Source: Phaeosaccion multiseriatum
Taxonomy: Eukaryota; Ochrophyta, other classes
Assembly (NCBI GenBank): GCA_965112735.1
Contig: OZ218962.1
Span: 2,418,001 to 2,482,000, forward strand
Length of the DNA stretch: 64,000 bases
Direction of reading: 5' to 3'
The notes beneath the pieces were generated by a model. It saw only the letters and a list, made by a program, of their open reading frames with translations, ran no database searches and was not told the origin of the DNA. The position numbers and the translations under genes were made by a program. Position 1 is the first letter of the stretch; each line of letters starts with the position of its first letter. Below, piece after piece: positions 1 to 12,947 of this stretch.

Positions 1-1
1 T

Positions 2-753
2 GATGCTGCTGCTCAGTCGCGGTTATCACCGCGCACCTCGCGGCACGCGGCCAGCGGCAAGGGGGGGGGCAAGAAGAAGAAGACAAAGAAGAAGGAGGAG
101 GACGAGGACGACGAGGAGGAGGAGAACGAGGAGGAGGGCGAGTACGACGGGGCGGTGTTTCGCTTCACCGCTATGGATGACCCTGCTCATCCCATCCTGG
201 CGTATACGGCGCAAGGTACGATCAAGTAGGAGGAAGGAAGGGAGGGAGGGAGGGAGGGAGGGAAAGAGAGGGAGAGAGAGGGGGGGGGGGGGGGAGAGAG
301 GGAGGGAGGGAGCGAGGGAGTGAGCGAGAAAGGGAAGGATGGAGGGAGGGAAGGAGGGTAAGGGTGGGTTCTCTGTTGCTCTCTCTCTCATCCGTCTTTG
401 CTCTGTCCCCCCACCCATGCCCCTTGCCCCTGTCCCATCTACTCACAGACGCATACGACCAACTCCTCCACCGCCTCCGCCGCTCCACCCGTCCCCTCAC
501 CCGCGCCGACCCGGCCTTCCTCCGACCCCGTTGCTCTCTTGAGACGTACGGACTGAACGGTCCCCAGTTCCTCGGGGTCGGGCTGCCCGTCATACGCCTT
601 GCCATTGAGATGATGCCGGACGCAGTGGCCGCTGCTGTACACCCTGCCCACAAACCTCGTCTGCAGTATCGCTTCGTGTTGCACTTACCCTCCAAGGAGG
701 TGGTGCAGACGTGGCAGAGGATACAAGCCTTCAAGAAAGCCGCCGTCAAGGTA

Positions 754-804
<51 letters not shown>

Positions 805-1777
805 GCGTGTGCGTCTCTGTGTGTCTCTGTGTGTCTTACGTGTTTGTGGGTGCGTGTGCGTGCGTGTGTGTGTGTGCGTGCGTGGGTGGGTAGGTACATG
901 GGTGCATAGGTGGGTGGGTGGGTGGGTGGGTGGGTGATCGATCGTTCATATTTCCTGCCTTCTGGGTCCGTCTTCCACACCCCCCCTCTTCCCCCGCCTC
1001 CCCTCCTCCTCTTGGTCCTCTCAGGTCAACCCCTCGGGCTGTGCTCGAGCTGAAGGCCGAGAGCTTGTCGCTACTGCCGACCGCTCAGGCCGAGTCACTC
1101 GGTCCCTCGTGCGGGCCGTCGAGTCCGTGGAGGAAGACTTTGGTGGCGCAGGGGCGACCCAAAGCACCCTTGTGGCTACGGGAGGGCAGGAGATGGTCAA
1201 CTTGCCTGTATCAGCCAGGTGGGTGTGTGGGTGCGTGCGTGGGTGTGTGGGTAGGCGGGTGCGTGCGTGGGTGGGTAGGGTGTGTGGGTGTGTGTGTGGG
1301 TGGGTCTTGCCCCAAGATGGCCCTCCTGCTGCTGATGCTGCTCATACTGCTCCTCCTTATACCCGCCTCTCCTAACACTCCTCATCCCTCTGTCCTGACA
1401 TTCCTCATCCCTCTGTCCTGACACTCCTCACCCCTCTGTCCTGACACCCCCCACCCCTCTGTCCTGACACCCCTCCCCCCTCTGTCCTGACACCCCTCAC
1501 CCCTCTGTCCTGACACTCCTCACGCCTCTGTCCTGACACCCCTCCCCCCTCTGTCCTGACACCCCTCACCCCTCTGTCCTGACACTCCTCACCCCTCTCT
1601 CTCCTCCCCCCAGGTACCGCGAGATCAAGAAGCACCCAACAGGCTGGCGACTTGCAGTGCGCAGGAGTCACATACACGGCTGGGGCCTTTTCACGCTCGA
1701 GGAAGTGAGTGTAGAGAGAGGGCAGGGGGCGGGGTGTGTGGAGAAGAGGGCAGAGAGGTCGCCCATCTACATTTGCT

Positions 1778-1849
<72 letters not shown>

Positions 1850-2165
1850 ATTTCAACCAAACCTCCTCGATCGTTCTCTTTCAACCAAATCCCCTCAAAA
1901 GCAAGCATCCTTTTCAACACCTCGTTTACTCTGTCTGCCAAAACAAAACAACGCATACCACCAACAGTTCAAGAAGGACGAGATGCTGGTGGAGTACATG
2001 GGAGAAGTGGTTCGGCAGTGCATGGCTGACCTCAGGGAGAAGAAGTATGACGAGATGGGCATCGGCTCGTGCTACCTCTTTCGCCTCGAGAAGGACGGCA
2101 TTGTAGACGCCACCACTACCGGAAACCTCGCCAGGTTCATCAACCACAGCTGTGTGGTGAGTGAC

Positions 2166-2198
<33 letters not shown>

Positions 2199-2200
2199 GC

Positions 2201-2242
<42 letters not shown>

Positions 2243-2291
2243 CTGTCTGTCTGCCTGTCTGTCTGTCTGTCTGCCTGTGTCTGTCTCTCCC

Positions 2292-2352
<61 letters not shown>

Positions 2353-2744
2353 GTCTCCCTGTCTGCCTGTCTGTGTTTGTCTGTCTGTCTGTCTGCCTCC
2401 CTATCTGTCTATCTGTCTGTCTGTCTGTCTGTCTGTGTGATGAGGGCAGGATGCCTTGACCCTGATACTCACCCTGACCCTGACCCTCACCGTCACCCCC
2501 ACTCTCACCCTCACCCTCAACCCCAATCTCACTCTCACCTTCACCCACTTCACCCACCTGCCGACAGCCCAACGCCTATGCCCGCATCGTGACTGTGGAT
2601 GGAGGTGTGAACAAAATCATAATCTTCGCCAACACAACGCTCAAGGCCGGAGAGGAGATCACTTACGATTACAAATTCCCTCTGGAGGATGAGAAGGTGG
2701 CGTGTTACTGCGGGGCACCGGGGTGTTCGGGCTCTATGAACTGA
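2..2744 (+). CDS. Trithorax/MLL-like histone H3K4 methyltransferase, 3' part (FYRN-FYRC-SET-post-SET)
   Basis: The gene is partial and its 5' end lies before the window. Exons: <2-215, 449-750, 1025-1218, 1614-1704, 1968-2156, 2568-2744. All phases match and the stop is TGA. Exon 1 ends a Lys/Glu-rich acidic stretch and enters a FYRN-like segment ([19 protein letters not shown]). Exon 2 is FYRC-like, with [10 protein letters not shown] followed by a hydrophobic helix and YRFVLHLPS. Exons 4-6 form the SET domain: [17 protein letters not shown], the catalytic-core motif RFINHSC (split before VPNAYARIV) and [11 protein letters not shown] post-SET Cys cluster ([13 protein letters not shown]) ends the protein. 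FYRN/FYRC plus SET is the trithorax/MLL/ATX arrangement, so methylation of histone H3 lysine 4 in the nucleus is the expected activity. This follows from family knowledge and was not tested. The neighbour on the opposite strand carries PWWP and PHD modules that ATX-type proteins often hold in one chain. Confidence 0.9.
1388..1605 (+). repeat. 23-bp minisatellite in intron 3 of the SET gene
   Basis: About nine head-to-tail copies of a 23-bp unit (core CTGTCCTGACACTCCTCACC) run up to the 3' splice site at 1613. Each unit holds CTGAC followed by a pyrimidine-rich stretch. The same unit recurs at 47540-47776. Confidence 0.9.
2157..2567 (+). repeat. Intron 5 of the SET gene, (CTGT)n array
   Basis: The intron splits the SET core between NHSCV and PNAYARIV. 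From 2163 to about 2437 it is a nearly pure CTGT tetranucleotide array, followed by CCCTGA/CTCACC-type pyrimidine-rich repeats up to the acceptor at 2567. Confidence 0.9.
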
Positions 2745-4673
2745 GGGGAGGGGAGGGAAGGAAGGAAGGAGGAAGGAAGGAAGGAAGGAAGGAAGGAAGG
2801 AAGGAAGGAAGGAAGGAAGGAAGGAAGGAAGGAAGGAAGGAAAGAAAGAAAGACTGTCAAGTCAAGTCAGTCAGGCAGTGAAGAGAGGGAGGGAAGGGGT
2901 GGCCCAGGTATACATTCCCTGGGCTTCACCCTCCCACAAATACACTCTTTACACTTTTTGAGTATCTAAGCGCGAGTGTTGTGGCTAATATATCGTACGC
3001 GATGCATTGCTCCACAGTGCCTCCGGCCGCCTCTGGTCTTCTCCCTCCTCCCCCTCTCCTCGCCCTGCCCTCACCCGTCCGGCCAGGCGCCAAGTCGCGT
3101 GCCTTCACTCACGTGCTCGGCCTCACTTCGCTTTGATTCGCTGTCCGTGTGTTTCGTGTACGTCAGTCGCTCTCCTCTCGCCTAGTCCAACAGGGACCGA
3201 AAGCGAAGCGAAGTGAGGATTGAATTGCTGCCCCTCTCTCGCCCAACCCATTCAGTAGGGGCAACAAGGGTTCTGAGCCTGATGGGGTTGCTGACTGACT
3301 GACTGACTGACTGACTGACTGACTGACTGACTGACTGACTGACTGACTGACTGACTGACTGGCTGACTGACTGACCGTTGGGCGTGCGTGCACCCCGCCA
3401 TCCAGCCAGTAGCAGCCAGTAGCAGCCAGTAGCAGCCAGTAGCAGCCAGCAGCAGCCAGAAACAGCCAGTAGCAGCCAGTAGCAGCCAGCAGCAGCCAGA
3501 AACAGCCACTCCGTAGTACCAACCAGTAGGTATGCCGGTAGAAGTCAGTAGGGATTGAAGGGGTGAGTCCGGCCCGCGTGCATTGAGGCCGCCCTCGCCT
3601 TCCTACCCACCCCCCACCCACTCACCCACTCACCCACCCACCCACTGACTAGTGCATACCATCCGCTTTGCACAACAAGCCGATGCTCCGATGCCACGCT
3701 TGACTGCTTCCTCTGACAAGAGCATAGAGCATATGCGATGAGATTGCTGGGGCTTGGGCCGTCTGTTCTGCTGCCAGCTGATTGCGTGTGTGTGAGGGGT
3801 GGGTGGGGGGGGGGGGGAGGAGGAGGAGGCGGAGGAGGGAGAGGAGGAGGAGGGGCGGAGATTGGAGAGACACAAGAGACAGGGACAGCGTGTGATGCTC
3901 TGGGACTGAGTGTGATGGGGTGGGACCTTGCTTCGCCGCCTCTCACGCTCGCGGCAAAGAGAGACACCTCATCGACAGTTCGGAGACAGTTCAGAGACAG
4001 TTCAGAAATAGTTCGGCGGCAGTCAGAGGAGTGCATTGGTGCATTAAGTTAAAATCTGAAACTTGTTGTCCCTCGTATGTCGTCAACCCCCCATGTGGGT
4101 ACGGAGGAATGGTATAAGAGTCGATGTCGATATTTACGACCGACGACCTCTGCCCCGGCCCTACCCCCCCCCCCCCTTCCACCCCTACACTGACACGTGA
4201 TGGGCAAGGTAAATGACAAGATTTCGTGCCAACAACACGCACTTTGTGAATGTTCTTCATGTTGCATCTCCTCTTGATGGTAGCGATAGCAACAGGGTAG
4301 GGAAGAGAGAGAGGGGGTGGGGAGGGAGGGAGGGACGGGGGCGGGGGAAGTCGCGTGGGGGCTTCCTCTGGACCCGAGCCCTGACAAGTCGACGTGCCGA
4401 TGCCGTAAGTCGCTTCCAGTTTTCCAGTTCCACGTGTTTACACAAGCGACGCTGGACCTTCGCGTCACCACTCGACCCTTGCGTTAATATTGACGTTAAC
4501 GGCCACGGAGGGCAAGCGGTTCGACCTGGTCGGTGTGGTACCGGCGGCGACGAGCACCAGCAAGCCCTCCGTCGCCGATGGTACGGCTGTGGCCAAGAGG
4601 TCTTGCTGCTTTGCCCTGAGTCGCGGCACGAAGCCGAAGAGCCGTCGCTGCTGGCTCCTAACTCGGCATCAGA
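2745..4673. other. Convergent intergenic region with several tandem arrays
   Basis: This spacer lies between the 3' ends of the SET gene and the PWWP-PHD gene. It holds (GGAA)n at 2752-2850, (CTGA)n at 3289-3373, a 10-bp minisatellite built on CAGCCAGTAG at 3403-3510, and an 11-12-bp tandem repeat around GACAGTTCAGA at 3973-4015. Short open frames exist on both strands but show no domain and no convincing splice structure. I see no supportable gene. Confidence 0.7.
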
Positions 4674-4714
4674 TCAACCCACAGCACCGCCCCCCCCTCC
4701 TCCTCCTCCTCCTC

Positions 4715-4760
<46 letters not shown>

Positions 4761-7700
4761 CCCTTTTGCTGCCCCTCCTCCTCCTCCTACCGCCAACAGT
4801 CCCCTAAGGACTCCGGCGCCGGGTGAAACGGTCGAAGCGAGCAGAGCATCAGGCAGAGCAGCAGATTGAGTCTGAGCGGGTCCTGGCGCTGCAGTTGGTA
4901 TGGAGGAGGGTGCTAACGCCAAGGGGGGCTGCACGGCGTACGGCGACGGCTGAGAGGGGAGAAAGAGAGGCCTTCGCTGTAGCTGTCGTTGCTGTTGATG
5001 CTGCTGTTGGAGCTGCAGCTGCAGCTGCTGCTGCTGGAGCTGGAGTTGGTGCTGCCCCTGTTGCTGCTGCTGCTGTTGCTGTCGTTGTTGTCGCTGCTGT
5101 TGGGGCAGTTGCTGCTGTAGCTGGACCTGTTGGTGCTGCTCTTGCTGTTGCTGTTCAAGTAGTTGCTGCTGCTGCTGCTGCTGCTGCTGGTGGTGATCTT
5201 TGGTGGCTAGAGCCTTCTCTAGACTCGCTACACGCTTCCTGAGCTGATTGTTGGCGAGCTTGAGCTCCATCACCAAGCTTGTGTCTCCCAACACCACAGT
5301 GCCTGAGCGAGAGACAGAGACAGAGACAGAGAGAGAGAGAGGGAGACAGAGACAGAGACAGAGACAGAGACAGAGACAGCGACAGAGACAGAGACAGAGA
5401 CAGAGAGAGAAGACAGAGACAGAGACAGAGAGAGAGGAGAGAGAGAGAGACAGGCAGGCGTGGGGGGTATGAGTATCAAATGCGAGCGGGACGGACAGAG
5501 AAGCGCGCACACATCCCACATCACACTACAACACACATACACACACACAAACATACACATACATACACACACAGAGGGACACACACATCATACACACACA
5601 CCACACCACACCACACCGCACACGATACACCACACCACACCACACCACACCACACCGCACACGATACACCACACCACACCACACCACACCACACCACACC
5701 ACACACGATACACCACACCACATCACACCACACCGCACACGATACACCACACCATATCACACTACATCAACACAACATCAACACCCGTACAAACATACGT
5801 ACACACACAAAGGGACACACGTACGCACACATAGGGACACACACACACAACACACACATCATATACACACACCACACCACACCACACCACACCACACCAC
5901 ACCTCACCACACCACACCACACCACACCACACCACATACGATACGCCGACCAAAAAGTTCACCCGTCCCATTCCACACCACCAAAGAATGCGCACATCCC
6001 ATCCGGTGCGAAACATGCCAAAACATGCCAATAAAGTGAGTGAGTCTACCCTACGCACTCTCACCTTCCATGTCGGCTCCTCCCTCCACCTCCTCCCCCA
6101 GCGACAGGACGGCCCCTGCGCCCCTCCCATGCGCTTCCCTCTGCTCCCGCCACATGCCTCTCATGATCGCGTTTTGCCTCAGCAAGCTCCGAATGCTCTC
6201 GGACTGCGCCTGAAACATGGCCTCCATCTCACACACACGCCCCGCCACCCCTCGAGGGGGCCCCACCCCACCCTCCGTCCAGCGCTGCAGTCGAGGCATA
6301 TCGGCCAATGCCTGCACCGCTGCATGCATGGTGTTCCAGTCGGAGGGCTCAACCTCAGCCTCCGCCTCCGCCTCCTTCTCCTCCTCCGCTGCCTCCTCAT
6401 CCTCCTCCTCCTCCACCACCACCACCCCCTCCTCCGCCTCCTCCTCCATCGCGCCAGCCCCCTGTGGAGGGAGAGGGGTGAGTGGTTCCATTCCAAAGTT
6501 GTCCCTGTAGGCCTGCGCAATGCCCTTGCTGGCGAGCAGAAGGTTGTTGTTGTTCGCTCCCGGGTGGATCCGCTGGTACGACTCCTTCGTCCCCCCCGCT
6601 CCCGCTCCTTCTCCTGTGTCACCAACTGCTTGTCCTCCTCCTCCGGCTCCTTCTGTTGATGCTGCTGCTGCTGCTCTGGGCTTTTGCGCCAATGACAGCT
6701 CCGTCGCAGGCAGGATCTCCATGGTGCCCCGCTGCAGAGGAGGGGCGTTGTCCACATAGAAAGCCCATGCCATCAAAGAGCGAGGAGTCGTGAGGCAGAC
6801 AGACAGGAGGTGCGACGGCGACGACGACGGCGACGACGACGAGGAGGAGGAGCCCTCTCTCACCAACTGCTGCTTCTGCTGCTGCACCACATAAGCTCCC
6901 TGGGGCCCCATGACGGCCTCCCCGGGGGGCCATCCGCACTCCCTCCTCCAAGCCACTCCGCCCGCTTCCTGGGCGAAGGGCGAGGGGAGTGAGGGCGCCC
7001 CCTGCTGCTGTATCACCAACTGCTGCTGCTGCTGCTGCTGTTGCTGCTTGGCCACCTCCTGTTCACAGATGGCGATGTCGTCCTTAGCGATGCGGTCTAC
7101 GTACACAGTCGCAGACGCGATGATGGTTTCCAGCGCCTGCATGATGCTCAACTCGCTCGCTCTGCGCCCCTCTGTATCACCAACTGCTGCTGATGCTGTT
7201 ACCACGGCGGGCTCCGTCTCCATAGCCTGGGCTGCTTCCCCTATCCCCGACTCTCCTCCTGCTGCTGTATCACCAACTGCTGCTGTGTCACTGACTGCTG
7301 CTGTGCCACTGACTGCTGCTGCCGCCCCCATTTCGACACCACCCGTCGGTGCCTTTGCGGCAGAGTCTGACGTCGGAGCCCCCACCCCCCCTCCTCCTCT
7401 ATTTCCAGCCCCTGTCGCCGCCGTGTGCGACTCTGCCGCGGCTCCTGCCCCCGCTGCTGCTACCGCTGTATCTCCTCCAGCTCCTGTAGAGACTTGGGCC
7501 CCACGCACCCCATCTAATGAAGGCGTGGCTCCCTCCCTCCCCCCCATTCTTTCACCATTCGCTATCGCCGTCACCCCCTCTCCTGCTCCTCTTCCTCCAG
7601 CCCTTGATCTACGCAACGCTGCTTCGTCTGCAGTAGCAGCTGCGAATAGCGCCAGCCCGCCGCCGCAAGGAGGGGCAGATTCAGAGTCTTCTTCTGCGCC

Positions 7701-10700
7701 TGCCCCCCCAACCAACGTGCTGCTACTGTTGTTACCTGCCCGAACCCACCGTGCCCTGTCATGCTCCAAGGCTGCTTTACATCGCTCGACGAGGCGGTTT
7801 AAATCAGCCTTAAACATCCTGCGGTCGTCGTATTCCAAGCTCCGTACTCTCTCCAATATACCCAACAGATCCAGCTCTCCTCCTCCTCCTCCACCACCAC
7901 CACCACCACCACCTCCTCCTCCTCCTCCTCCTCCTCCTCCTCCTCCTCCTCCTCCTCCTCCTCCTCCTCCTCCTCCCCCTCCGCTCCCACCGCCACTGTC
8001 ACCAACCCCTGGCAAAAACGGCCGCAGAAACGGTAGCGCAAGGTAGTTATTGCCCGCTCTCGACCACGCCCGTTCCAACGCCGCTGCGAGTTTAACACGG
8101 GCCGATGGGGCCCTGCAGTTGAGGCATTGCTGATTGCTGGTCTGGCGAGCCCGGCGACCGCTTGACGCCAAGGCTTCTGGTAGGTGGCCCACACACAATG
8201 CCACCGGACAGTTGGCACACTTCCACAAGGGCTGGCGACTGCCTGCTCCTCCTCCTTCGCCTCCTCTTGCTGCTGCTGAATCGCCAGTTCCTCCTCCTCC
8301 TCCTCCTCCTCCTCCTCCTCCTCCTCCTCCTCCTCCTCCTCCTCCTCCTCCTCCTCCTCCTTCTGCTGCCGCCGCTGCTTTATCACCACCTCCAGCTCCT
8401 CCGCCTCCTCCTCCGATTGCTACTCCATCACCAACACCTGCTGCTGTCGTATCACCAACCGCTTCAGACAGTCCGTCCAGCCCTTCGTTCCCACACATGA
8501 CGCACTGATGCTGCGGACACAGCCAGCACCCCGTGCTCTCGGCCGCTGCCCTACCTTGGAAGGTATAGTGCGCAAGGCACCGTGTGTGGAAGGTCCGGCG
8601 GCATCCCTTGGCACAGCACTTGAGGGAGAAGCCGTTCCCACCCCTGTTGCACACACTGCTGCGGGTGTCAGGGGTGTCAGGACCAACACCACCTTGTCCT
8701 CCGCCTCTAGTGCCATTACCAATACAACACCATTTACTGTTCCTTGCCGCTTGCACCTCCGCCTCCTTTTCCTCCTCCTCCGCGGCCTTCTGCCCACCAT
8801 CCTTTCCTTGCCTCCCCGGTCCACGCCTCTCGCGCCCATTGCCACCACCTGCTGCATTACGTTTCTCCGACGACTGGTTTTGGTCTAGCATGGCCAGTGG
8901 CTCCTGGCAAAGAAAGCACAGCTGCTGATCCACAGTAAGAGAGGTCGAGTCTCCCCCCCGCCACGCCCCTCCTCCTCCTCCTCCTCCCCCAGCCCCTCCT
9001 CTACCACCACCGCCACCGCTCCCCCCCGCCCCGGAAACATGAGGACCCGCTCCCAGGCCGAACCGACTGTGTCGGTGGGTGAGTGCCGAATGGGCCCGGG
9101 CGGCCTCCGCATTCGCACTCGCTATGGCAGCTGCCGAGAAGAGCGGCAGGCCCTCCATTTGCATGAGCTGTCCCATTTGCAAGAATTGGTTCTGCTGCGC
9201 GATGAAGGGAAAGGGGGAGGCCAGGGCGTCCGCGCCTATACCACCAACACCTACAGATGACGACGACGACGACGACCCCGACAACGGCCCTCCATGGGCT
9301 ATGCCTTGTGTCGCGGCTGCCGCTGCTGCTGCCCCGCTGCCCGCCAGCACGGCGTGCCTCCACCTTAGCTGGTCCTCCACGTTCATGCCCAGCATGCCCA
9401 TATTCCCGCACATGCCCATCATCATCCCCCCCCCTCCTCCTCCTCCTCCTCCTGCTGCTGCCCCAAGGCCCATCATCATCCCGAGCCCCCCTGCCGCTCC
9501 TCCTGCCCCCCCTCCTCCTCCTCCCCCGGCCCGCCCCCCCCTGCCGTGCTGGGCTCCTCTTCTCGCCCTTGACTTTTTGGCCTTCTCCGCTGACCCTCCT
9601 CCTCCTCCTCCTCCTCCTCCTCCTCCTCCTCCTCCTCCCGCCCCGAAAGCAGCTGTCCCTCCTACCGCCCCATCCCCGCCGTCCCTCTGCCTCTTATTGA
9701 AGCCCCGCCCCTTCCTCCCCTTGGCGGTCGAAGAGGCGTCTTCGCCTCCCCCATGTCCGTTGTGTACCCCTGCCTCACTTAGGAATTGCTGCTGCAGAAG
9801 CTGCTGTCGTTGGGTGAGTCCTCCTCCCCCAACGCCGCGAGCTTGCGCCGCTGCTTTTCGCTTCGCCGCCTCCAGACCTATTAAGTTACTCACGTCCTCT
9901 CCGCGTCGCGTCCTGCAGAGCAGAAACAGAAGTAGTATGACAGCAAAGCACACAGCACAGCCACAGCAAAATGCTAATTAGGACCCATGTGGTCGGGAAA
10001 GCAGAAAAAACACTTCATTCCTCTCTACTGTTGCACTTTTAAGTCTTTCTCCGTGAGAGAAAGAAACCAAATACAAAAATAAATATAAAAACAAAAACAC
10101 AGACCCATCAATACACATTGGTGCTACCTACATTCTTTCTTTTACTTGTCTTACCTGCAACTCAGACAGTGCCAATCCCCGCCCGGGACCTTGTCCAGAG
10201 AAGGGGTGCAGCAAGACAGGTGGTACTCTGCAGGACGGGGGGGGAGGAGGAGGAGGAGGAGGGGGAGGAGGAGGAGGGGGAGGAGGAGGAGGAGGGGGAG
10301 GAGGAGGAGGGGGAGGAGGAGGAGGAGGAGGAGGAGGAGGGGGAGGAGGAGGAGGAGGACGAGGAGGAGGAGGAGGAGGGGGAAGGGCAGACAAGAGAGA
10401 GAGAAACAGAGGTGGAGAGAGAGAAAAGAGAGACAAGATGAGAGAGAGGAAAACAGGGGGAGAGAAAAAGAGAGAGAGAAACGGAGATGGAGAGATAGAC
10501 AAGAGAGGGAGATGAGAGAGAGAGGTAGAGAGAGAGAAAGGGATACACACAGAGAGAAACAAGATGGAGAGAAAAAGAGAGAGAGGGAGAGAGAGAGAAA
10601 GGGATACACACAGAGAGAAACAGATGGAGAGAGAGAGTAACAGAGATGGAGAAAGAGAAAAGAGGGGGAGATGAGAGAGAAGGGGGGGGGGGGGAGAGAG

Positions 10701-10788
10701 GGAGAGAGGCAGGGAGAGATATACGGGACAGTAACACGCCACACACACACATCCAGTCACCTACACACACACATACACACACACACAC

Positions 10789-10835
<47 letters not shown>

Positions 10836-12947
10836 TACATACACACACGCACCTGACTCGCACCCGTCGCAGAGGACGATGACCTCCTGGGAGTCACTCC
10901 CCCCACACACCTCGCAGCTGCCCTGGTTCGAATCCTCCTCCTCCATACCCGTACTATCAACCGCACCCGCCCCCCCTCCTCTCCTCCCCCCCGCCCCCCC
11001 TCCCCCGCCGCCGCTGCCGTTTGCAGCATGTGTGCCAGAGTGTCGTGACGCTCCTTGCAGGGAAGAAGAAGAAGAGGGAGGAGGGAGAGTCAGAGGCAGA
11101 GGGGGCAATCTCCCTGCCAAGATGTCGCTGGCTTCTTGTACCCCCTCCTTGAACTTTTTGGTCTTGATCCTTGTGTTGGTGGTGAGCTTGTTTTTCTCCG
11201 TAAAGACTATCAGGTTGTCGGGCTTGACCCATCCGCTGTAATGTGTGGTAATGCGAGAGGGAGGGAGGGAGGGAGGGAGGGAGGGTGAGAGGGGGTGAGC
11301 GCGGGGAGGCGGGGGGGAGGTTGCGGTGGTTCGTACTTGAGCAAAGGAAAGAAAAGGCTCGATTGTAGGCCATCCATTAACATCGGACTCTCTCTTCTTC
11401 ACTTACAGTAGGTATTGAGTGTGCAAACAGGAAGAGGGTAGGAGGAAGAGAAGCAGCAGCAGGAGGAGGAGGAGGGGGAGGAGGAGGAGGAGGAGGAGGA
11501 GGAGGAGGAGGAGGAGGAGGAGGAGGAGGAGGAGAAGGAGGAGGAGGAAAGAGCGCACCTGTTGTTTGAACCCAGGAAGAAGACGCATAGCTGATCCTTG
11601 CTCTTCCGGTGTATGATAACAGCGTCGCTCTCGCCTTTCGTACAATGCTGTATCGGACGAAGCAACAGGGCAGGGCAGGGCAGAGCAGGGCAGGGCAGGG
11701 CAGGGCAGGGCAGAGCAGAGCAGCAGGAGGGGAGAGGAGATGGTCGGCGATGGGCGCGAAGGGGGAAGAGCAGGTGTATGGGCACAAGAAGAAGGAGGGG
11801 AAGGAGGTTCGTGGAGGGGGGTGAGGGGAGGCTTGGTCAGAGAAGGGGGGGCACTCCAGTGCGACCCAGCGACTGCCGCTGCCGCTGCTGCTACCGTTGA
11901 TTGTGCTGCTGCGGTGGTCACTACTTGTACTGCGACGACCGCTACTAACTACTACTGCTGCTGCGCAGTACCGGTCAAAACACCCGTGAGCCGGCCGTGT
12001 ACTTCCGTCCGCCCCAACGGCCACGCCGCTCCTCCAAGGGCCATCCCAACCGATCGAGACGCGAGTCCGACCACTAGGATCCCCCTTGAAGCCCACAGGG
12101 GTGCGGCGCACGAAGGGGGGGGCGGGTCGGCGGCTTGTGTCGCTAACGCCTTGCCCCCCGCCCGCGGCACTCATCCCGTTCTGGTGCTGCTGTCAGCCTA
12201 CGGCGAGCATGCCCCCCTCCTTACTCGTCCCTGACAAGTACCTCACTACTGCAAAAACCGAAAACCCGTCTGCACCACCCTTCCCTCTACTGCACACATT
12301 TCGCCCAAAACGGGGAATCCCCGAACCTCGACCGACATGGGGCCGGAGCAGCAGCAGCAGAGGAGTGGCAAGAGCACAACACAGACCGATGGTCTCTACA
12401 CCCCATCCCACACACACGACCCTTCCTACGCCCCTCTTAACAGCTCAACTGCAGGTCGGGCGGCCAGTGAGGCAATTTGGGCAGCAATTCCCCTCCTTTA
12501 AAGGCAAGTCTCACTCACTCGTGCCGGCCAATAGGGATGCCCGCCAAGCTTGGCCCACAGGACTTTGCTTCTCTTGACCATAGCCAGGTGCTCTGCCGGC
12601 GTCTCGGTTGCTGGAGCGTCGCCTGCTGGTGGTGGTGCTGGCGCTGGCGCTGCTGCTGGCCCAGTTTGAGGTGGGGAGGAGGAACAGGACGGCGGGGATG
12701 CAAGGTCCTTAGCGGCTGCAGCGGCAGAGGCCCCAGGCGCCGGGATCGAAGCCCCATCTTCCGCCGACGCAGGCGCTGCCGCTTGTGTTGGTGCTGCTGG
12801 AGCGGTCTCCCCATCACCTGATCGAGGAGATGAAGGCAAGAGGCACCAAAATGAGTGAAAAGAGGACGATAAAAAAAAAGGACATCGACCGCATTGAGAC
12901 CCACTCGTACCTCTGTGGTCACTCCTCCTCGCTCGCCTCGTTGTCAT
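4674..12947 (-). CDS. PWWP-PHD-extended-PHD chromatin reader
   Basis: Seven exons on the minus strand with matching phases: 12947-12911, 12817-12519, 11647-11559, 11235-10853, 10227-10155, 9912-6065, 5302-4674, giving 1,785 residues. A PWWP domain (about residues 94-165) has VLWAKLGGHPYWPAR, then VFFLGSNNSGWV across two introns. A C4HC3 PHD finger spans residues 249-293 (Cys249, 252, 264, 267, His272, Cys275, 290, 293), split after CDGCES. A second Zn region at about 620-890 has CFLC, CCAKGCRRTFHTRC, CPQHQCVMCG and KCANCPVALCVGH, like the extended PHD of NSD/ATX proteins. Residues near 975-1010 (LEYDDRRMFKADLNRLVE) could be a bromodomain-like helix, which is speculative. The rest is poly-Gly, Ala and Gln. 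The last exon starts with a heptad-rich coiled coil (MELKLANNQLRKRV), then poly-Gln. The likely role is reading methylated histones in the nucleus. No SET domain is present. Confidence 0.87.
5303..6064 (-). repeat. Last intron of the PWWP-PHD gene, simple-sequence arrays
   Basis: On the plus strand 5309-5455 is a GAGACA/GAGA array. 5590-5935 is an ACACC array with a higher-order unit that repeatedly includes CACACGATACACC. The intron is bounded on the minus strand by GTGAGAG at 6064 and CTCAG at 5303, and the reading phase is kept (phase 1). Confidence 0.85.

Noticed and set aside
1388-1605. CRISPR-like regularly spaced repeats
   Set aside because: Units are directly adjacent with no unique spacers, and the context is a eukaryotic intron.
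4213-4869. Plus-strand 218-residue frame in the 3' flank of the PWWP-PHD gene
   Set aside because: No ATG start in a good position, no domain, and its second half is the complement of poly-Gly/poly-Ala codons of the minus-strand gene.
7770-7870. Bromodomain in the PWWP-PHD protein
   Set aside because: LEYDDRRMFKADLNRLVE resembles one bromodomain helix, but the acetyl-lysine Asn and the other helices are not visible. It was kept only as a remark.
6910-9981. Long plus-strand open frames rich in Pro, Ala and Leu opposite the PWWP-PHD gene
   Set aside because: They are the reverse complement of poly-Gly, poly-Gln and poly-Glu codons. Only the minus strand shows PHD Cys/His spacing and in-phase splice sites.
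10915-10935. tRNA T-arm-like GGTTCGAATCC
   Set aside because: No matching cloverleaf stems nearby, and the bases lie in the PHD-encoding exon. Similar strings at 39280 and 44430 also lack stems.
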